Shown in pieces: positions 10,006 through 19,616 of a stretch of 64,000 nt of DNA; within the stretch, counting starts at the first letter, position 1, and each line of letters starts with the position of its first letter. A program made the position numbers and the translations under genes. The stretch is taken from contig JANQNT010000023.1 in the NCBI GenBank assembly GCA_028279445.1, positions 372,001 to 436,000 on the forward strand, read 5' to 3'. Source of the stretch: Tepidamorphaceae bacterium (lineage in GTDB: Bacteria; Pseudomonadota; Alphaproteobacteria; Rhizobiales; Tepidamorphaceae). The notes under the pieces were generated by a model that was not told where the DNA came from, ran no database searches, and was given only the letters and a program-made list of their open reading frames with translations.

Positions 10006-11446
10006 CGCCCGCCCGTTCTCCCGCCAACGGCAGGCGCAGACCCGCCCGCAAGCCCGGCGCGTTGTCGTCAAGCTCAAGAGCGCCGTTGTGCAGGTGCGCG
10101 ACGGCGTTGACAAGGCTCAATCCCAGTCCCGATCCGGGATGCGTGCGGCTCATCTCCAGCCGCACGAAGCGTTGCAGCACGCGGGCGCGGTCCTGCGGCG
10201 GGATGCCGGGACCGTTGTCGGCGACGGTGAGCAGCGCATCGGCGCCCTGCCGCGTCACGGTGACGGTGACTGTCGCATCCGCATCGCGGCGCCCATGGGT
10301 CAGCGCGTTCTCCAGCAGGTTGGAGACGGCACGCGCGAGCAGCACCTGGTTGGCCAGCACGATGCAGTCCGGCGCCGCATCGACGCGAAGCGCAATCCCG
10401 GCGTCCTCGGCCAGCGGCGCGTAGAGTTCCGCCGCCACCTCGGCCAGCGCGGCGAGATCGACGCGATCCTGACGCGCGCCCTCCCCGGCCTCCGCCTTGG
10501 CGATCGCCAGCAGCGCGTCGAAGACGGAGATCAGGTGGTCAGCCTCGGCGATGGTCTCCTCGAGCACCGCGCGACGGGCGGCAGCGCTGAGACGCTTGCC
10601 ACTGTCGATGGCGCGCAAGGCATCCTCGGCGCGTGCCTTCAGCCGGGTCAGCGGCGTCTTCAGGTCGTGGGCGACGTTGTCGGTAACTTCGCGCATGCCG
10701 CGCACCAGCCCCTCGATGCGCGCCAGCATGGCGTTGAGGCTGTCGCCGAGGCGGTCGAACTCGTCGCCGCGGCCGGCCACCGCGACGCGGTTCGACAGAT
10801 CGCCGCCCATGATGGCGCGGGCGGTGTCGGACATGGCGTCCATGCGCATCAGGATGCGGCGGCGGATGTAGACCCCGCCGGCGATGCCGAGCAACAGTGT
10901 CAGCGCCGCGGCGATCAGCCCGGCACGGGTGAGAATGCGCTCGAAGGCGATGCGGTCGCCGATGTCGCGGCCGACCACCAGCACGAAGCCGCCGGCAAGA
11001 CGGAACACGCGCACCTCCGCTTCGCGGGTCATGTCGTCGGTATCGGCGACATGGCGGTAGGGCACCTGGTAGAAGCCGTCGCCGCGCAGCGTCTCGACGG
11101 GCAGTTCGGCGATGTTGCCGGCCAGCGACTGACCGGCGAAGCTGGTCACCAGATAGAGCGCGTTGGCGGGGCCTTCGGCGCGATTGGCGACGGCGGCAAC
11201 GAGCTGCTGGATGCCGCCCGCCGCGTATTGCTCGCCGAGGCCGCGCACTTCCGCCGCGATCGTCTCGCGGCTCTGGTCGGCGAGGATGACCCGCGTCGAC
11301 CACGCCATGTAGGCGATCAGCGCGGCCGCGAAGGCGGCGAATACCGCCAGATAGACCAGCGACAGGCGAAACGCCGCCGAGGCGAACAGCCCGTAGCGGC
11401 GCTGGCCGCGGCCGGGGTCAGTTGGCTTCGGATTCACGGAGCACAT
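9983..11446 (-). CDS. Sensor histidine kinase of an OmpR-type two-component pair
   Basis: A 487-residue inner-membrane kinase. The first membrane helix is near residues 27-50 (LVYLAVFAAFAAALIAYMAW), a periplasmic region of about 120 residues follows, and a second helix is near 175-195. A HAMP linker then leads to HisKA (phospho-acceptor in NVAHDLKTPLTRLK) and HATPase_c (N box LLENALTHG, G1 DNGPGI, G2 GSGLGLS). It overlaps the response regulator gene by 29 bases upstream and glnE by 23 bases downstream, so translation is probably coupled. It is the cognate kinase of the regulator at 11418-12101. The signal is unknown; linkage to degP suggests envelope stress, which is an inference. Confidence 0.92.
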   Translation of the reverse strand: MCSVNPKPTDPGRGQRRYGLFASAAFRLSLVYLAVFAAFAAALIAYMAWSTRVILADQSRETIAAEVRGLGEQYAAGGIQQLVAAVANRAEGPANALYLVTSFAGQSLAGNIAELPVETLRGDGFYQVPYRHVADTDDMTREAEVRVFRLAGGFVLVVGRDIGDRIAFERILTRAGLIAAALTLLLGIAGGVYIRRRILMRMDAMSDTARAIMGGDLSNRVAVAGRGDEFDRLGDSLNAMLARIEGLVRGMREVTDNVAHDLKTPLTRLKARAEDALRAIDSGKRLSAAARRAVLEETIAEADHLISVFDALLAIAKAEAGEGARQDRVDLAALAEVAAELYAPLAEDAGIALRVDAAPDCIVLANQVLLARAVSNLLENALTHGRRDADATVTVTVTRQGADALLTVADNGPGIPPQDRARVLQRFVRLEMSRTHPGSGLGLSLVNAVAHLHNGALELDDNAPGLRAGLRLPLAGERAGDDGSGGA

Positions 11447-12101
11447 ATCCCGCGCCGCGCACCGTGTGCAGCAGTGGCTGGTCGAAGTCCCGGTCGATCT
11501 TGCCGCGCAGACGCGACACGTGCACGTCGATGATGTTGGTCTGGGGATCGAAGTTGTAGTCCCAGACCTGCTCCAGCAGCATGGTGCGGGTGACCACCTG
11601 GCCGGCGTGGCGCATCAGACATTCCAGCAGGCGGAACTCGCGCGGCTGCAGCAGGATGGCTCGGCCTTCCCGCGTCACCTTGCGCGACAGCCGGTCCAGC
11701 ACGAGGTCGCCGACCTCCAGCCGCGTCTCGGCATTGTTGCCGCCGCCGCGGCGCGCCAGGGTTTCCACCCGCGCCAGCAGTTCGGAGAACGCATAAGGCT
11801 TGGCGAGATAATCGTCGCCGCCGGCGCGGAGCCCGGTCACCCGGTCATCGACGGCACCCAGGGCCGAGAGGATCAGCACCGGCGTTTCGTCGCCCCGGCC
11901 GCGCAGCGCGGACACCAGATCGAGCCCGCCCAGCCCCGGCAGCATGCGGTCGACGATAGCCACGTCGTAGATGCCGGTCCCGGCCATCTCAAGGCCGGTG
12001 TCGCCGTCGCCCGCGTGATCGCAGGCGTGACCGGCTTCGGCCAGGCCCTTGACGATGTAGCGGGCGGTCTCGGCGTCGTCTTCGACGAGCAGGATCTTCA
12101 T
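11418..12101 (-). CDS. OmpR/PhoB-family response regulator
   Basis: A 227-residue regulator with a receiver domain (phospho-acceptor D51 in IVDRMLPG; acidic pair EDD near residue 8; switch lysine in LAKPY) and a C-terminal winged-helix trans_reg_C domain that ends with the typical LLHTVRGAGYVL. It is activated by the kinase encoded next and likely binds tandem DNA repeats. It lies downstream of degP, and a 9-bp hairpin in the 111-base gap may uncouple the two. Confidence 0.94.
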   Translation of the reverse strand: MKILLVEDDAETARYIVKGLAEAGHACDHAGDGDTGLEMAGTGIYDVAIVDRMLPGLGGLDLVSALRGRGDETPVLILSALGAVDDRVTGLRAGGDDYLAKPYAFSELLARVETLARRGGGNNAETRLEVGDLVLDRLSRKVTREGRAILLQPREFRLLECLMRHAGQVVTRTMLLEQVWDYNFDPQTNIIDVHVSRLRGKIDRDFDQPLLHTVRGAGYVLRESEAN

Positions 12102-12124
12102 GCGGTCAGAACCAATCGGCGAAA

Positions 12125-12152
12125 GGGCGGAGCAGGTCGCCCCGCTCCGCCC
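12125..12152 (-). terminator. Hairpin between degP and the response regulator
   Basis: Arms GGGCGGAGC (12125-12133) and GCTCCGCCC (12144-12152) form a perfect 9-bp stem with a 10-base loop in the gap after degP. Read on the minus strand it is followed by TTTCG, a weak T-run, so it may act as a partial terminator or attenuator rather than a strong stop. Confidence 0.45.
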
Positions 12153-12212
12153 CCTACATACCTGTTGAAACGGCGTTCGGTCAGCCCCTGGCGCCGTCAG
12201 CCCCTGACATCG

Positions 12213-13718
12213 TCAGCCCTTGACGTTGAGCGGCACGAAGCGCTGGCCCTGCTCGGACTGCACCAGCGCCAGCACCGAGGTGCGGCCCTCCTCGCGTGCA
12301 GCACTGACGACGGCGCGCACGTCGGCGGCTTCATCGACGGCCTCGCCGTCGATCTGCAGGATCACGTCGCCCTGCGACAGGCCGCGCTCGGCAGCGCTGC
12401 CATCGGGATCGATATCGGTGATCACGACGCCGGAGCCGTCGCGCGAGGGCTCGACCACCAGACCGAGGCTCTCTTCCAGAGCATCGGAGGCTGGCTTTTC
12501 GGACTCCGACTGCGCGGCGGCGATCTGCTCGTCGCCGGGTTGGGTGCCAAGCGTGATCTCGACCACCTGCTCGCCTCCCTCACGCCAGATCGTCAGCTCG
12601 GCGGTGTGGTCGGGGTCCAGGCCACCGATGGCACGCACCAGTTCGCGCGAGCCTTCGATCCGGGTGCCGTCCACATGGGTGATCACGTCACCGATCCGCA
12701 GGTCGGAACTGGCGGCCGGGCCCGTATCGAGGATGCGCGCGATGATGGCGCCCTTGCCCTCGCGCAGCCCGACGGTCTCGGCAATCTCGTCGGTCACCGA
12801 CTGGATCTGCACGCCGAGCCAGCCACGGGTGACCTCGCCCTTGTCGCGCAGGTCGGCGATGATCGCCTGGGTCGTCGCCGCAGGAATGGCGAAGGCGATG
12901 CCGACATTGCCGCCCGACGGCGAGAAGATCGCCGTGTTCACGCCGACCACCTCGCCATTGAGGTTGAAGGCAGGGCCGCCGGAATTGCCGCGGTTTACCG
13001 GCGCGTCGATCTGCAGGAAGTCATCATAAGGGCCGGCGCCGATGTCGCGGCCACGCGCCGAGACAATGCCGGCGGTCACCGAACCGCCGAGACCGAACGG
13101 GTTGCCCACCGCGATCACCCAGTCCCCGACGCGTACATCGCCGCTGGCGAAACGCACGAAGGGGAAGTCCTCGTCGGCGTCGACCTTGAGCAACGCCAGG
13201 TCGGTCTTGGGATCGGTACCGACGACGGTGGCGTCATGCTCGGTGCCGTCGCTGAGGCGGATGGACACCTCGGATGCCTTGGAGATGACGTGGTTGTTGG
13301 TGACGAGATAGCCATCCGCCGAGATGAAGAAGCCCGAGCCCTGCGCCGAGGAGAAACGCCGGTTCGGCGAACGGCGCTGACCCTGCTCGCCGAAACGCTC
13401 CTCGAACTCGCGGAAGAAGCGGCGGAAGGGATGGTCCTCCGGCAGATCGCGGAAGTCCGGAATCTGCGTCATGTTGGTGTCGGCCTCACGCGAACGCACC
13501 ACGACGGAGACCACCGCCGGGGCGACCTTTTCCACCACATCGGCGAAGGAGAACGGGGTTGCCGCCTGCGGTGCCTGTGTTTGGGCGATCGCGGGCGAAG
13601 CGATTTCCGGCGCGCCGCCGAAGAAGGCGGGTGCGACAATCCCGGCGCCGCCAAGCGCCAAGATCACGGCAAGCGCCGCCGGGCGCGCGGTAACGGACTT
13701 GCGGAGGGTCTCAAACAT
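12213..13718 (-). CDS. degP: DegP/HtrA-like periplasmic serine endoprotease
   Basis: A 501-residue Do-like protease. An N-terminal signal/anchor segment (residues 13-45, ending SPAIAQ) sends it to the periplasm. The trypsin-like triad is visible as H143 (VTNNHVI), D173 (KTDLALLKV) and S246 (NRGNSGGP). Two PDZ domains follow (about 285-375 and 400-495). It degrades or refolds misfolded envelope proteins. The ATG at 13718 has AGGAG 10 bases upstream (from TCAGGAGCTCC), which is why the longer frame is rejected. It heads the gene series degP - response regulator - kinase - glnE. A possible extracytoplasmic-stress promoter is noted separately. Confidence 0.94.
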   Translation of the reverse strand: MFETLRKSVTARPAALAVILALGGAGIVAPAFFGGAPEIASPAIAQTQAPQAATPFSFADVVEKVAPAVVSVVVRSREADTNMTQIPDFRDLPEDHPFRRFFREFEERFGEQGQRRSPNRRFSSAQGSGFFISADGYLVTNNHVISKASEVSIRLSDGTEHDATVVGTDPKTDLALLKVDADEDFPFVRFASGDVRVGDWVIAVGNPFGLGGSVTAGIVSARGRDIGAGPYDDFLQIDAPVNRGNSGGPAFNLNGEVVGVNTAIFSPSGGNVGIAFAIPAATTQAIIADLRDKGEVTRGWLGVQIQSVTDEIAETVGLREGKGAIIARILDTGPAASSDLRIGDVITHVDGTRIEGSRELVRAIGGLDPDHTAELTIWREGGEQVVEITLGTQPGDEQIAAAQSESEKPASDALEESLGLVVEPSRDGSGVVITDIDPDGSAAERGLSQGDVILQIDGEAVDEAADVRAVVSAAREEGRTSVLALVQSEQGQRFVPLNVKG

Positions 13719-13753
13719 ATCTGCGGAGCTCCTGATGATGAGCGGTGTCACGC

Positions 13754-13783
13754 GGAACGGGCGCGACTCAATTCGGTGTTTCC
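13754..13783 (-). promoter_or_regulatory. Possible ECF-sigma (EcfG-like) promoter of degP
   Basis: On the minus strand GGAAAC is followed 18 bases later by CGTTCC, 36 bases before the degP start codon. The alphaproteobacterial general-stress sigma factor EcfG recognises GGAAC and CGTT boxes at similar spacing. The first box has an extra A, so this is only a candidate. Confidence 0.3.
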
Positions 13784-13950
13784 TGCCACCAGATATGGGC
13801 CGGAAAGGGTTACGCCGATATGGCGCGGACCTTAAATTCACGTAAGGTTCGATCACCCGCGATCACTTCTTGCCGAAGCAACGCGTGATCAGTTTCCCCC
13901 CTGGGTGGGCTCCGGGCGAAAGACCGGTTTCCACTTTTTCTGATCCCACC

Positions 13951-15201
13951 CTATGCGGGATCGACATCACCTGCGTAACGAGTCACCACCGCCGCGCCGG
14001 ATTCCAGCGTCCTGTGCACCGGGCACTTGTCGGCGATCTCCAGCACCTTGTCCTCAAGCTCCGCCGGCACGCCGCCCTCGATGGCGATGACACGCTCGAA
14101 GCGGTCGATCTTGCCGCCCTGCTCCGTCAGTTCCTCGACACAGTCGGCGCAGTCGCGCGCATGCACCTTGCCGTGCGAGACGGAGACCGAGATGCGCCCA
14201 AGGTCGATCTGCTTGAAGCCGGCATAGATGCGCAGCGTCATCGAGGTGCAGGCGGCCAGCGCGATGGCCATGAAGTCGTAGGGCGCCGGACCGGTGTCGG
14301 CTCCGCCGACATCCGTGGGCTCGTCGGCGAACAGCGTGTGGGGGCCGGAGCGCACCAGTTGCTGGAACTTGCCGTTGCCGGATTCCGAGACGGTCACCAG
14401 GTCCGGCCCGGACGCATCTTCCGCGGCAGGCGTCTTTGCGTCACCGACATAACGCGCCGACCAGGCGGCGATGACGGAGGCTGCGAAACTCGCGTCCTCG
14501 CGGCCGGTGAGCAGGTGGTTGGCGCCGTCGAGCGACACGAAGCTCTTGGGGTGCTTGGCGGCGGCGAATATCTCGGCGGCGTTCTCGATGCCGACGGTGG
14601 CGTCGGTCGGCGCGTGCAGCACCAGCAGCGCCTTGCGCAGCTTGCCGATGCGCCCTGCCTGATCCTGCGCGCGGGCATCGTCGAGAAACGCCTTGCGGAT
14701 GGTGAAGGGACGCCCGGCAAGACTGACCTCGGCCTCACCCTCGGCCTCGATGCGCTCTACGTCACCGCCGAAATTGTGCAGCACATGGGCGACGTCGGCC
14801 GGCGCGCCGACGGTCACCACCGCACGCACTTCCGCAATATCGCCAGCAGCGGCCAGCACCGCCGCGCCGCCGAGCGAATGACCGATCAGCAGGGCCGGCG
14901 CCTGATAGTTGGTGCGCAGATAGTCGGCCGCGGCGAGAAGGTCGGCCACGTTGGCGGAGAAATCGGTGTTGGCGAAGTCGCCGCCCGAGCCGCCAAGCCC
15001 AGTGAAGTCGAACCGCAGCACCGCATAGCCCGAGCGCGTCAGCTCACTGGCGATGCGACTGGCGGCAAGCGTGTCCTTGGTGCAGGTGAAGCAGTGCGCG
15101 AACAGCGCAAAGGCGTGTATGGAGCCAGCCGGGAGATCGAGCCTTGCGGCGAGATCGGCTCCGTGGGCGCCCGGAAAGGTGATCTTCTGGCCGTTGCTCA
15201 T
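13951..15201 (-). CDS. Alpha/beta hydrolase - OsmC peroxidase fusion
   Basis: A 416-residue two-domain protein. Residues 1-255 are an alpha/beta hydrolase with the nucleophile elbow GHSLGG (S109) and the HCFTCTKD oxyanion region; a late His is expected in GANHLLTG. Residues 260-416 are an OsmC/Ohr-type domain with its two redox cysteines in LAACTSMTLR and DKCPVHRTL, which reduce organic hydroperoxides. Natural fusions of this type are known in many proteobacteria. It is transcribed in the same direction as ccmH but 47 bases away, so it may be the last gene of the ccm transcript. The substrate of the hydrolase half is unknown. Confidence 0.9.
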   Translation of the reverse strand: MSNGQKITFPGAHGADLAARLDLPAGSIHAFALFAHCFTCTKDTLAASRIASELTRSGYAVLRFDFTGLGGSGGDFANTDFSANVADLLAAADYLRTNYQAPALLIGHSLGGAAVLAAAGDIAEVRAVVTVGAPADVAHVLHNFGGDVERIEAEGEAEVSLAGRPFTIRKAFLDDARAQDQAGRIGKLRKALLVLHAPTDATVGIENAAEIFAAAKHPKSFVSLDGANHLLTGREDASFAASVIAAWSARYVGDAKTPAAEDASGPDLVTVSESGNGKFQQLVRSGPHTLFADEPTDVGGADTGPAPYDFMAIALAACTSMTLRIYAGFKQIDLGRISVSVSHGKVHARDCADCVEELTEQGGKIDRFERVIAIEGGVPAELEDKVLEIADKCPVHRTLESGAAVVTRYAGDVDPA

Positions 15202-15248
15202 AACGCCGTCCTTGTCTCGTCCGGGACGGCGTCTTGCGACCGCACCGG

Positions 15249-15746
15249 CTATTGATCGTCCTGGAGGAGTTTGGAAAGACGCGCCTTCTCGTCGTCGCTC
15301 AGCGGTTTGGCCGTCGCCACGTCAGCACTCTTGCGCCGGAACACGGCAAGCGCGATGAGGCCGCCGAGCAGCAGGAACGCGACAGGTGCCCCCCACAGGA
15401 TCAGTGTGTTGAGCCCGAATCGTGGGGAGAGCAGCACGTATTCGCCATAGCGCGCGACGACAAAGGCGATCACGTCTTCGTCACTGTCGCCGGCCAGCAG
15501 GCGCTCGCGCACCAGCAGGCGCAGGTCGCGGGCCAGCGGTGCATTGGAATCGTCGATCGACTGGTTCTGGCACACCAGGCATCTCAGCCCGGCGGATATC
15601 TGCCTTGCACGCTCCTCCAGGGCAGGATCATCGAGCAGCTCCTGCGGCGTCAGCGCGCCAAGCGAGGGGGTGACGGCGAGCGGCGCGGCAAGCGCGACGA
15701 CGAGCGCCAGTACGGTTGCGCGGGTGGCTGCGGCAAGCGCGCTCAT
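15249..15746 (-). CDS. ccmH: Cytochrome c maturation protein CcmH (CycL)
   Basis: A 165-residue periplasmic, membrane-anchored thioredoxin-like protein that keeps apocytochrome c cysteines reduced for haem attachment. The redox motif LRCLVCQNQ gives C56 and C59. A signal peptide covers residues 8-30 and a C-terminal membrane helix residues 118-138. It overlaps the ccmF stop codon by four bases (ATGA), showing translational coupling. Confidence 0.96.
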   Translation of the reverse strand: MSALAAATRATVLALVVALAAPLAVTPSLGALTPQELLDDPALEERARQISAGLRCLVCQNQSIDDSNAPLARDLRLLVRERLLAGDSDEDVIAFVVARYGEYVLLSPRFGLNTLILWGAPVAFLLLGGLIALAVFRRKSADVATAKPLSDDEKARLSKLLQDDQ

Positions 15747-17737
15747 TCGGCCGGGACCGGATCGGTCTTGGAGGCCTTGGTTGCCCTGGCGCGCTTGGGC
15801 GCGCCGACACGCAGGCGGCGGTCGCTCAAGGAGATCGCGCCGGCGATGAACATCACGATGGTGCCGAGCCAGATCAGCGTCACCAGCGGCTTGTAGTAGA
15901 TGGTCACGGCGAAGCCGCCATCCTGCTGCGGATCGCCGAGCGTCACGTAGACCTGCGAGAAGCCCCGCGTGATGATGCCGGCCTCGGTGGTCGGCTGGCC
16001 GGAGGCGATGTAGACGCGCTTGGCCGGATCGGCCTCACCGACGATCACACCATCCTTGCGGATGACGAAGTGACCGACGATGTCGCGGTAGTTCGGCCCC
16101 AGATGCGGCGCGGCGCCATCGAAGGTCACCGTGTATCCGGCGGCTTCCGCGCTGTCGCCGGGGTTCATGACGCGGATGTCCTCGGTCTCGAACGCGGTGA
16201 CGGTGACGACGCCGAGCACGGTGATGCCGACGCCGGCATGGGCGAGCGCCGTTCCCCAGGCGGAGCGCGGCAGGTTGACCGCGCGACGGAAGGATTCCGG
16301 CAGCGGCGCGCGGAACAGCTTGACCCGGAAGCTGATCTCGGCCGCCGCCCCGGCCATCAGCCACAACGCCAGCGTCACCCCGATGACCGCCAGCACCGGC
16401 GCGCCTTCCTGCCACCACAGGATGGCCAGCCCGCCGACGGCGGCCAGCACGATCGCCGCGAACAGGCGCTGCGTGGAGGCGTAGAGATCGCCGCGCTTCC
16501 AGGCGAGCATCGGGCCGAACGGCACCGCGAGCAGCAACGGCAGCATCAGCGGGCCGAAGGTCGCGTTGAAGAACGGCGCGCCGACGGAAATCTTCTCGCC
16601 GTTGATCGCCTCAAGCGCCAGCGGATAGAGCGTCCCCACCAGCACCACGCCGCAGGCCGCGGTGAGGATCAGGTTGTTGAAGACGAGCGATCCCTCGCGG
16701 CTGATCGGCGCGAACAGACCGCCTTGGCGCAGGGTCTGCATGCGCATGGCAAACAGCGCCAGCGCGCCGCCGGTGAAGACCAGGAGGATGATCAGGATGA
16801 CCAGGCCGCGCGTGGGATCGGTGGCGAAGGCATGCACCGAGGTCAGCACGCCGGAACGCACCAGGAAGGTGCCGAGCAGGCTCAGCGAAAAGGTCAGGAT
16901 CGCCAGCAGGATCGTCCACACCTTCAGCGCCTCGCGCTTCTCCATGACGATGGCCGAATGCAGCAGCGCGGTGCCCAGCAGCCAGGGCATGAAGGAGGCG
17001 TTCTCCACCGGGTCCCAGAACCACCAACCGCCCCAGCCGAGCTCGTAATAGGCCCAGTAGGAGCCGATCGAGATGCCGACGGTGAGGAACATCCAAGCGA
17101 GCAGCGTCCATGGCCTGACCCAGCGCGCCCAGGCCGCATCGATGCGGCCGAGGATGAGTGCCGCCACGGCGAAGGAAAAGGCGATGGAGAAGCCGACATA
17201 GCCGGCGTAGAGCAGCGGAGGATGAATGGCCAGCCCGATATCCTGCAGGATCGGATTGAGGTCGCGGCCCTCGGCGGGCGCCGGATCGAGGCGCAGGAAC
17301 GGGTTGGAGGTGAACAGCACGAACAGCAGGAAGGCGACAGCGACCCAGGACTGGACCGCCAGGACCGTGGCGCGCAGCCGTTCGGGGAGGTTGCCGCCGA
17401 ACAAGGCTACCAGCGCGCCGAACAGCGTCAGGATCAGGATCCACAGGACCAACGAACCCTCGTGGTTCCCCCACACACCGGTGATCTTGTAGACGAGCGG
17501 CTTGGCGGTGTGGGAGTTCTCGTAGACGTTGACGACGGAGAAGTCGGACTGGACGTAGGCCGCCACCAGCAGCGCGAAGGCGAGCGAGACGAACACGAAC
17601 TGCGCCAGCGCGCCAGTCACCGCGGTGCGCATCAGCGCGACATCGCCACGGCGCACGCCGACCAGCGGCACCGAGCTCTGCACCAGTGCCACGACCAGCG
17701 CCAGGATCAGCGCGAAATGTCCGGTCTCCGGGATCAT
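15743..17737 (-). CDS. ccmF: Cytochrome c haem lyase subunit CcmF (CycK)
   Basis: A 664-residue polytopic inner-membrane protein, the core of system I haem lyase. The tryptophan-rich WWD domain ([15 protein letters not shown]) and [11 protein letters not shown], with conserved histidines for haem, are present, and the protein has the usual series of about 15 membrane helices. It reduces and ligates haem delivered by CcmE. It precedes ccmH with a four-base overlap and follows ccmE after an 81-base gap. Full length and intact. Confidence 0.97.
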   Translation of the reverse strand: MIPETGHFALILALVVALVQSSVPLVGVRRGDVALMRTAVTGALAQFVFVSLAFALLVAAYVQSDFSVVNVYENSHTAKPLVYKITGVWGNHEGSLVLWILILTLFGALVALFGGNLPERLRATVLAVQSWVAVAFLLFVLFTSNPFLRLDPAPAEGRDLNPILQDIGLAIHPPLLYAGYVGFSIAFSFAVAALILGRIDAAWARWVRPWTLLAWMFLTVGISIGSYWAYYELGWGGWWFWDPVENASFMPWLLGTALLHSAIVMEKREALKVWTILLAILTFSLSLLGTFLVRSGVLTSVHAFATDPTRGLVILIILLVFTGGALALFAMRMQTLRQGGLFAPISREGSLVFNNLILTAACGVVLVGTLYPLALEAINGEKISVGAPFFNATFGPLMLPLLLAVPFGPMLAWKRGDLYASTQRLFAAIVLAAVGGLAILWWQEGAPVLAVIGVTLALWLMAGAAAEISFRVKLFRAPLPESFRRAVNLPRSAWGTALAHAGVGITVLGVVTVTAFETEDIRVMNPGDSAEAAGYTVTFDGAAPHLGPNYRDIVGHFVIRKDGVIVGEADPAKRVYIASGQPTTEAGIITRGFSQVYVTLGDPQQDGGFAVTIYYKPLVTLIWLGTIVMFIAGAISLSDRRLRVGAPKRARATKASKTDPVPAE

Positions 17738-17818
17738 GCGCGTTTCGCGTCCATCATCGCGGACAATCGTCCTCCCTGCAGTGCGACGTACCGCACACCG
17801 CCATCACTCCCCGCGACC

Positions 17819-18256
17819 TCATTCATTGTGCTTCCACACGCCCTGCTCCTTCAGCGCGTCGGCGACCTCCTTGGGCATGTAGTTCTCGTCGTGCTTGGCG
17901 AGCACCGTATCGGCGACGAAGACGCCTTCACCGTCGAAGCGGCCCTCGGTCACCACGCCCTGCCCTTCGCGGAACAGGTCCGGCAGGATGCCGTTGTAGA
18001 CGACGGAAACGGTCGCGGTGGTGTCGGTCACCGAAAACGATACGGCAGTGCCCTGGCCGCGCACCACGCTGTCTTTGGCGACCAGTCCGCCGAGGCGCAC
18101 GCGGGTGCCCGGCTCGATGGTCTGGGCCTGCACCTCCGAGGGGGTGACGAAGAACACGATCGTGTCCTCGAACGCCACCAGAACCAGACCTACGGCGAGC
18201 GCCAGCACGAGGCCGGCGGCGGCGATCAGGCTGAGACGGCGCTGCTTTCGGGTCAT
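17819..18256 (-). CDS. ccmE: Haem chaperone CcmE (CycJ)
   Basis: A 145-residue haem chaperone with an N-terminal membrane anchor (residues 8-28) and a periplasmic OB-fold. The covalent haem-binding His is H122 in AKHDENYMP, with the axial tyrosine Y126. It takes haem from CcmC/CcmAB and passes it to CcmF. It lies between ccmI and ccmF in the usual rhizobial cycHJKL order. Confidence 0.96.
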   Translation of the reverse strand: MTRKQRRLSLIAAAGLVLALAVGLVLVAFEDTIVFFVTPSEVQAQTIEPGTRVRLGGLVAKDSVVRGQGTAVSFSVTDTTATVSVVYNGILPDLFREGQGVVTEGRFDGEGVFVADTVLAKHDENYMPKEVADALKEQGVWKHNE

Positions 18257-18317
18257 GACCTACAATATAGGCGATCTGCGCGCCGCTGGCGCGCGTTTTT
18301 GAACCATTCTCATATAG

Positions 18318-19475
18318 TCAGTTGTCGAACTGCTGCGCGACCGCGTCGATGCGGCCCAGCGCCGCAGTGTCGTCGGCATATTGCGCGCGCGCCTGGGCGA
18401 TTGCGGCGCGGGCATCGTCGGGACGGTTCAGGACCCCATAGGCGCGGATCAGCCGCAGCCACTCCTCCACACTGCCACCCTCCGCGCCAAGCCGCTGGGC
18501 AAGTCCGGCGACCATGCCCTCGATCATCGCCTGGCGATCCTCGGCGCTCATGTCCTGAGCCGCGGCAACCTGCTCCTCATCGGGGCCGGGAGCCGTCTCA
18601 GGCGGCGGCGGGGGCGTGCCGCCAAGCGCCACGAGACGCTCGCGCGCACTGTCGCGCCAACGCGCCTGCGGTTCCTCGGGGCTTGCCAGCAACTGCGTCC
18701 AGCGCGCGATGGCGGTCTTGGCGTCGCCGTCCTGCTCGGCGGCAAGGGCGAGGAAGTAACGCGGTTTGGTGCCGCGCGGATCGAGCGTCAGCGAACGCTC
18801 GAAGGCCGCCCTTGCATCCGCGTTGACGATACCGTCGGCCGCCACGACCAGCATTTCGCCGAAATCGGACTCACGTTCCGCGGTCGAACCCAGCAGCCGG
18901 ATCACGGCGGCGTAGGCGCGCGCGGCGTCGTCAAATCGGCCCATGCGGCGATAGACCGGAGCCAGCACCTCCCAGCCGCGCCCGTCCTGGGGATTGTCGG
19001 CGAGATGCTGCTCGACGCGGGTGACGAGCAAGGCCAGGTCCTGGTCTTCGGGCTGGGCAGCGAGGCGTTCGGCGATGGGCTGACCCGGCAGGTCGGGGGA
19101 CCCAAGCACCAGGTAGAAGCCGATCGTCGCGACGGGAACCGACAGAACCAGCACCGTGAGCGCGCCGCGGGTCCGCGTCGCTGCCGCGGTGCCCTGGCCG
19201 CGCGCCTCTTCGGCCAGCAGCCGGCGCGACACCTCGATGCGCGCGGATTCGGCCTCCGCCTTGTCGAGCACGCCGCGTTCCAGATCGCGATCGATCTCGG
19301 AGAGCTGCGCCTTGTAGACGGCCATGTCCGCCAGTTGTGCCTCGGCGCTCTCGCCATCGCGTCGCCGCGCAAGCGGGGCTGCCAGAATCAGCACCGCCAG
19401 CACGGTGAGCACGGCAAAGATGATCCAGAGAAGCACGTGTGGGGTCCGTGAGGCTCTCGTTGTTGACCGCGACAT
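18318..19475 (-). CDS. ccmI: Cytochrome c maturation protein CcmI (CycH)
   Basis: A 385-residue apocytochrome c chaperone. Two membrane helices (about residues 12-34 and 103-125) flank a cytoplasmic segment, and the periplasmic C-terminal half carries TPR repeats (for example GWEVLAPVYRRMGRFDDAARAY and the following helices). It presents apocytochrome c to the CcmF/CcmH lyase. It is first in the ccmI-E-F-H operon; the promoter should lie in the 141 bases upstream, where I could not pick clear boxes. Confidence 0.93.
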   Translation of the reverse strand: MSRSTTRASRTPHVLLWIIFAVLTVLAVLILAAPLARRRDGESAEAQLADMAVYKAQLSEIDRDLERGVLDKAEAESARIEVSRRLLAEEARGQGTAAATRTRGALTVLVLSVPVATIGFYLVLGSPDLPGQPIAERLAAQPEDQDLALLVTRVEQHLADNPQDGRGWEVLAPVYRRMGRFDDAARAYAAVIRLLGSTAERESDFGEMLVVAADGIVNADARAAFERSLTLDPRGTKPRYFLALAAEQDGDAKTAIARWTQLLASPEEPQARWRDSARERLVALGGTPPPPPETAPGPDEEQVAAAQDMSAEDRQAMIEGMVAGLAQRLGAEGGSVEEWLRLIRAYGVLNRPDDARAAIAQARAQYADDTAALGRIDAVAQQFDN

Positions 19476-19616
19476 ACCGGCAGCACGGCCGGCGGGCTGT
19501 GTGACTGCCCGGCGCAGCGGGACTTCTCGCCCGCAATTAAGGCAAAGGCTGGATCAGGACCAGGCGGGGCGCACTGTCATGCGCGCGAGCGCTTCGGTCA
19601 AGCTGTTGGAAGGCAG

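Noticed and set aside
15716..18826. Very long plus-strand frame opposite the ccm genes
   Set aside because: It is rich in Arg, Gln and His as usual for antisense frames of GC-rich genes, and the minus-strand ccm genes are certain.
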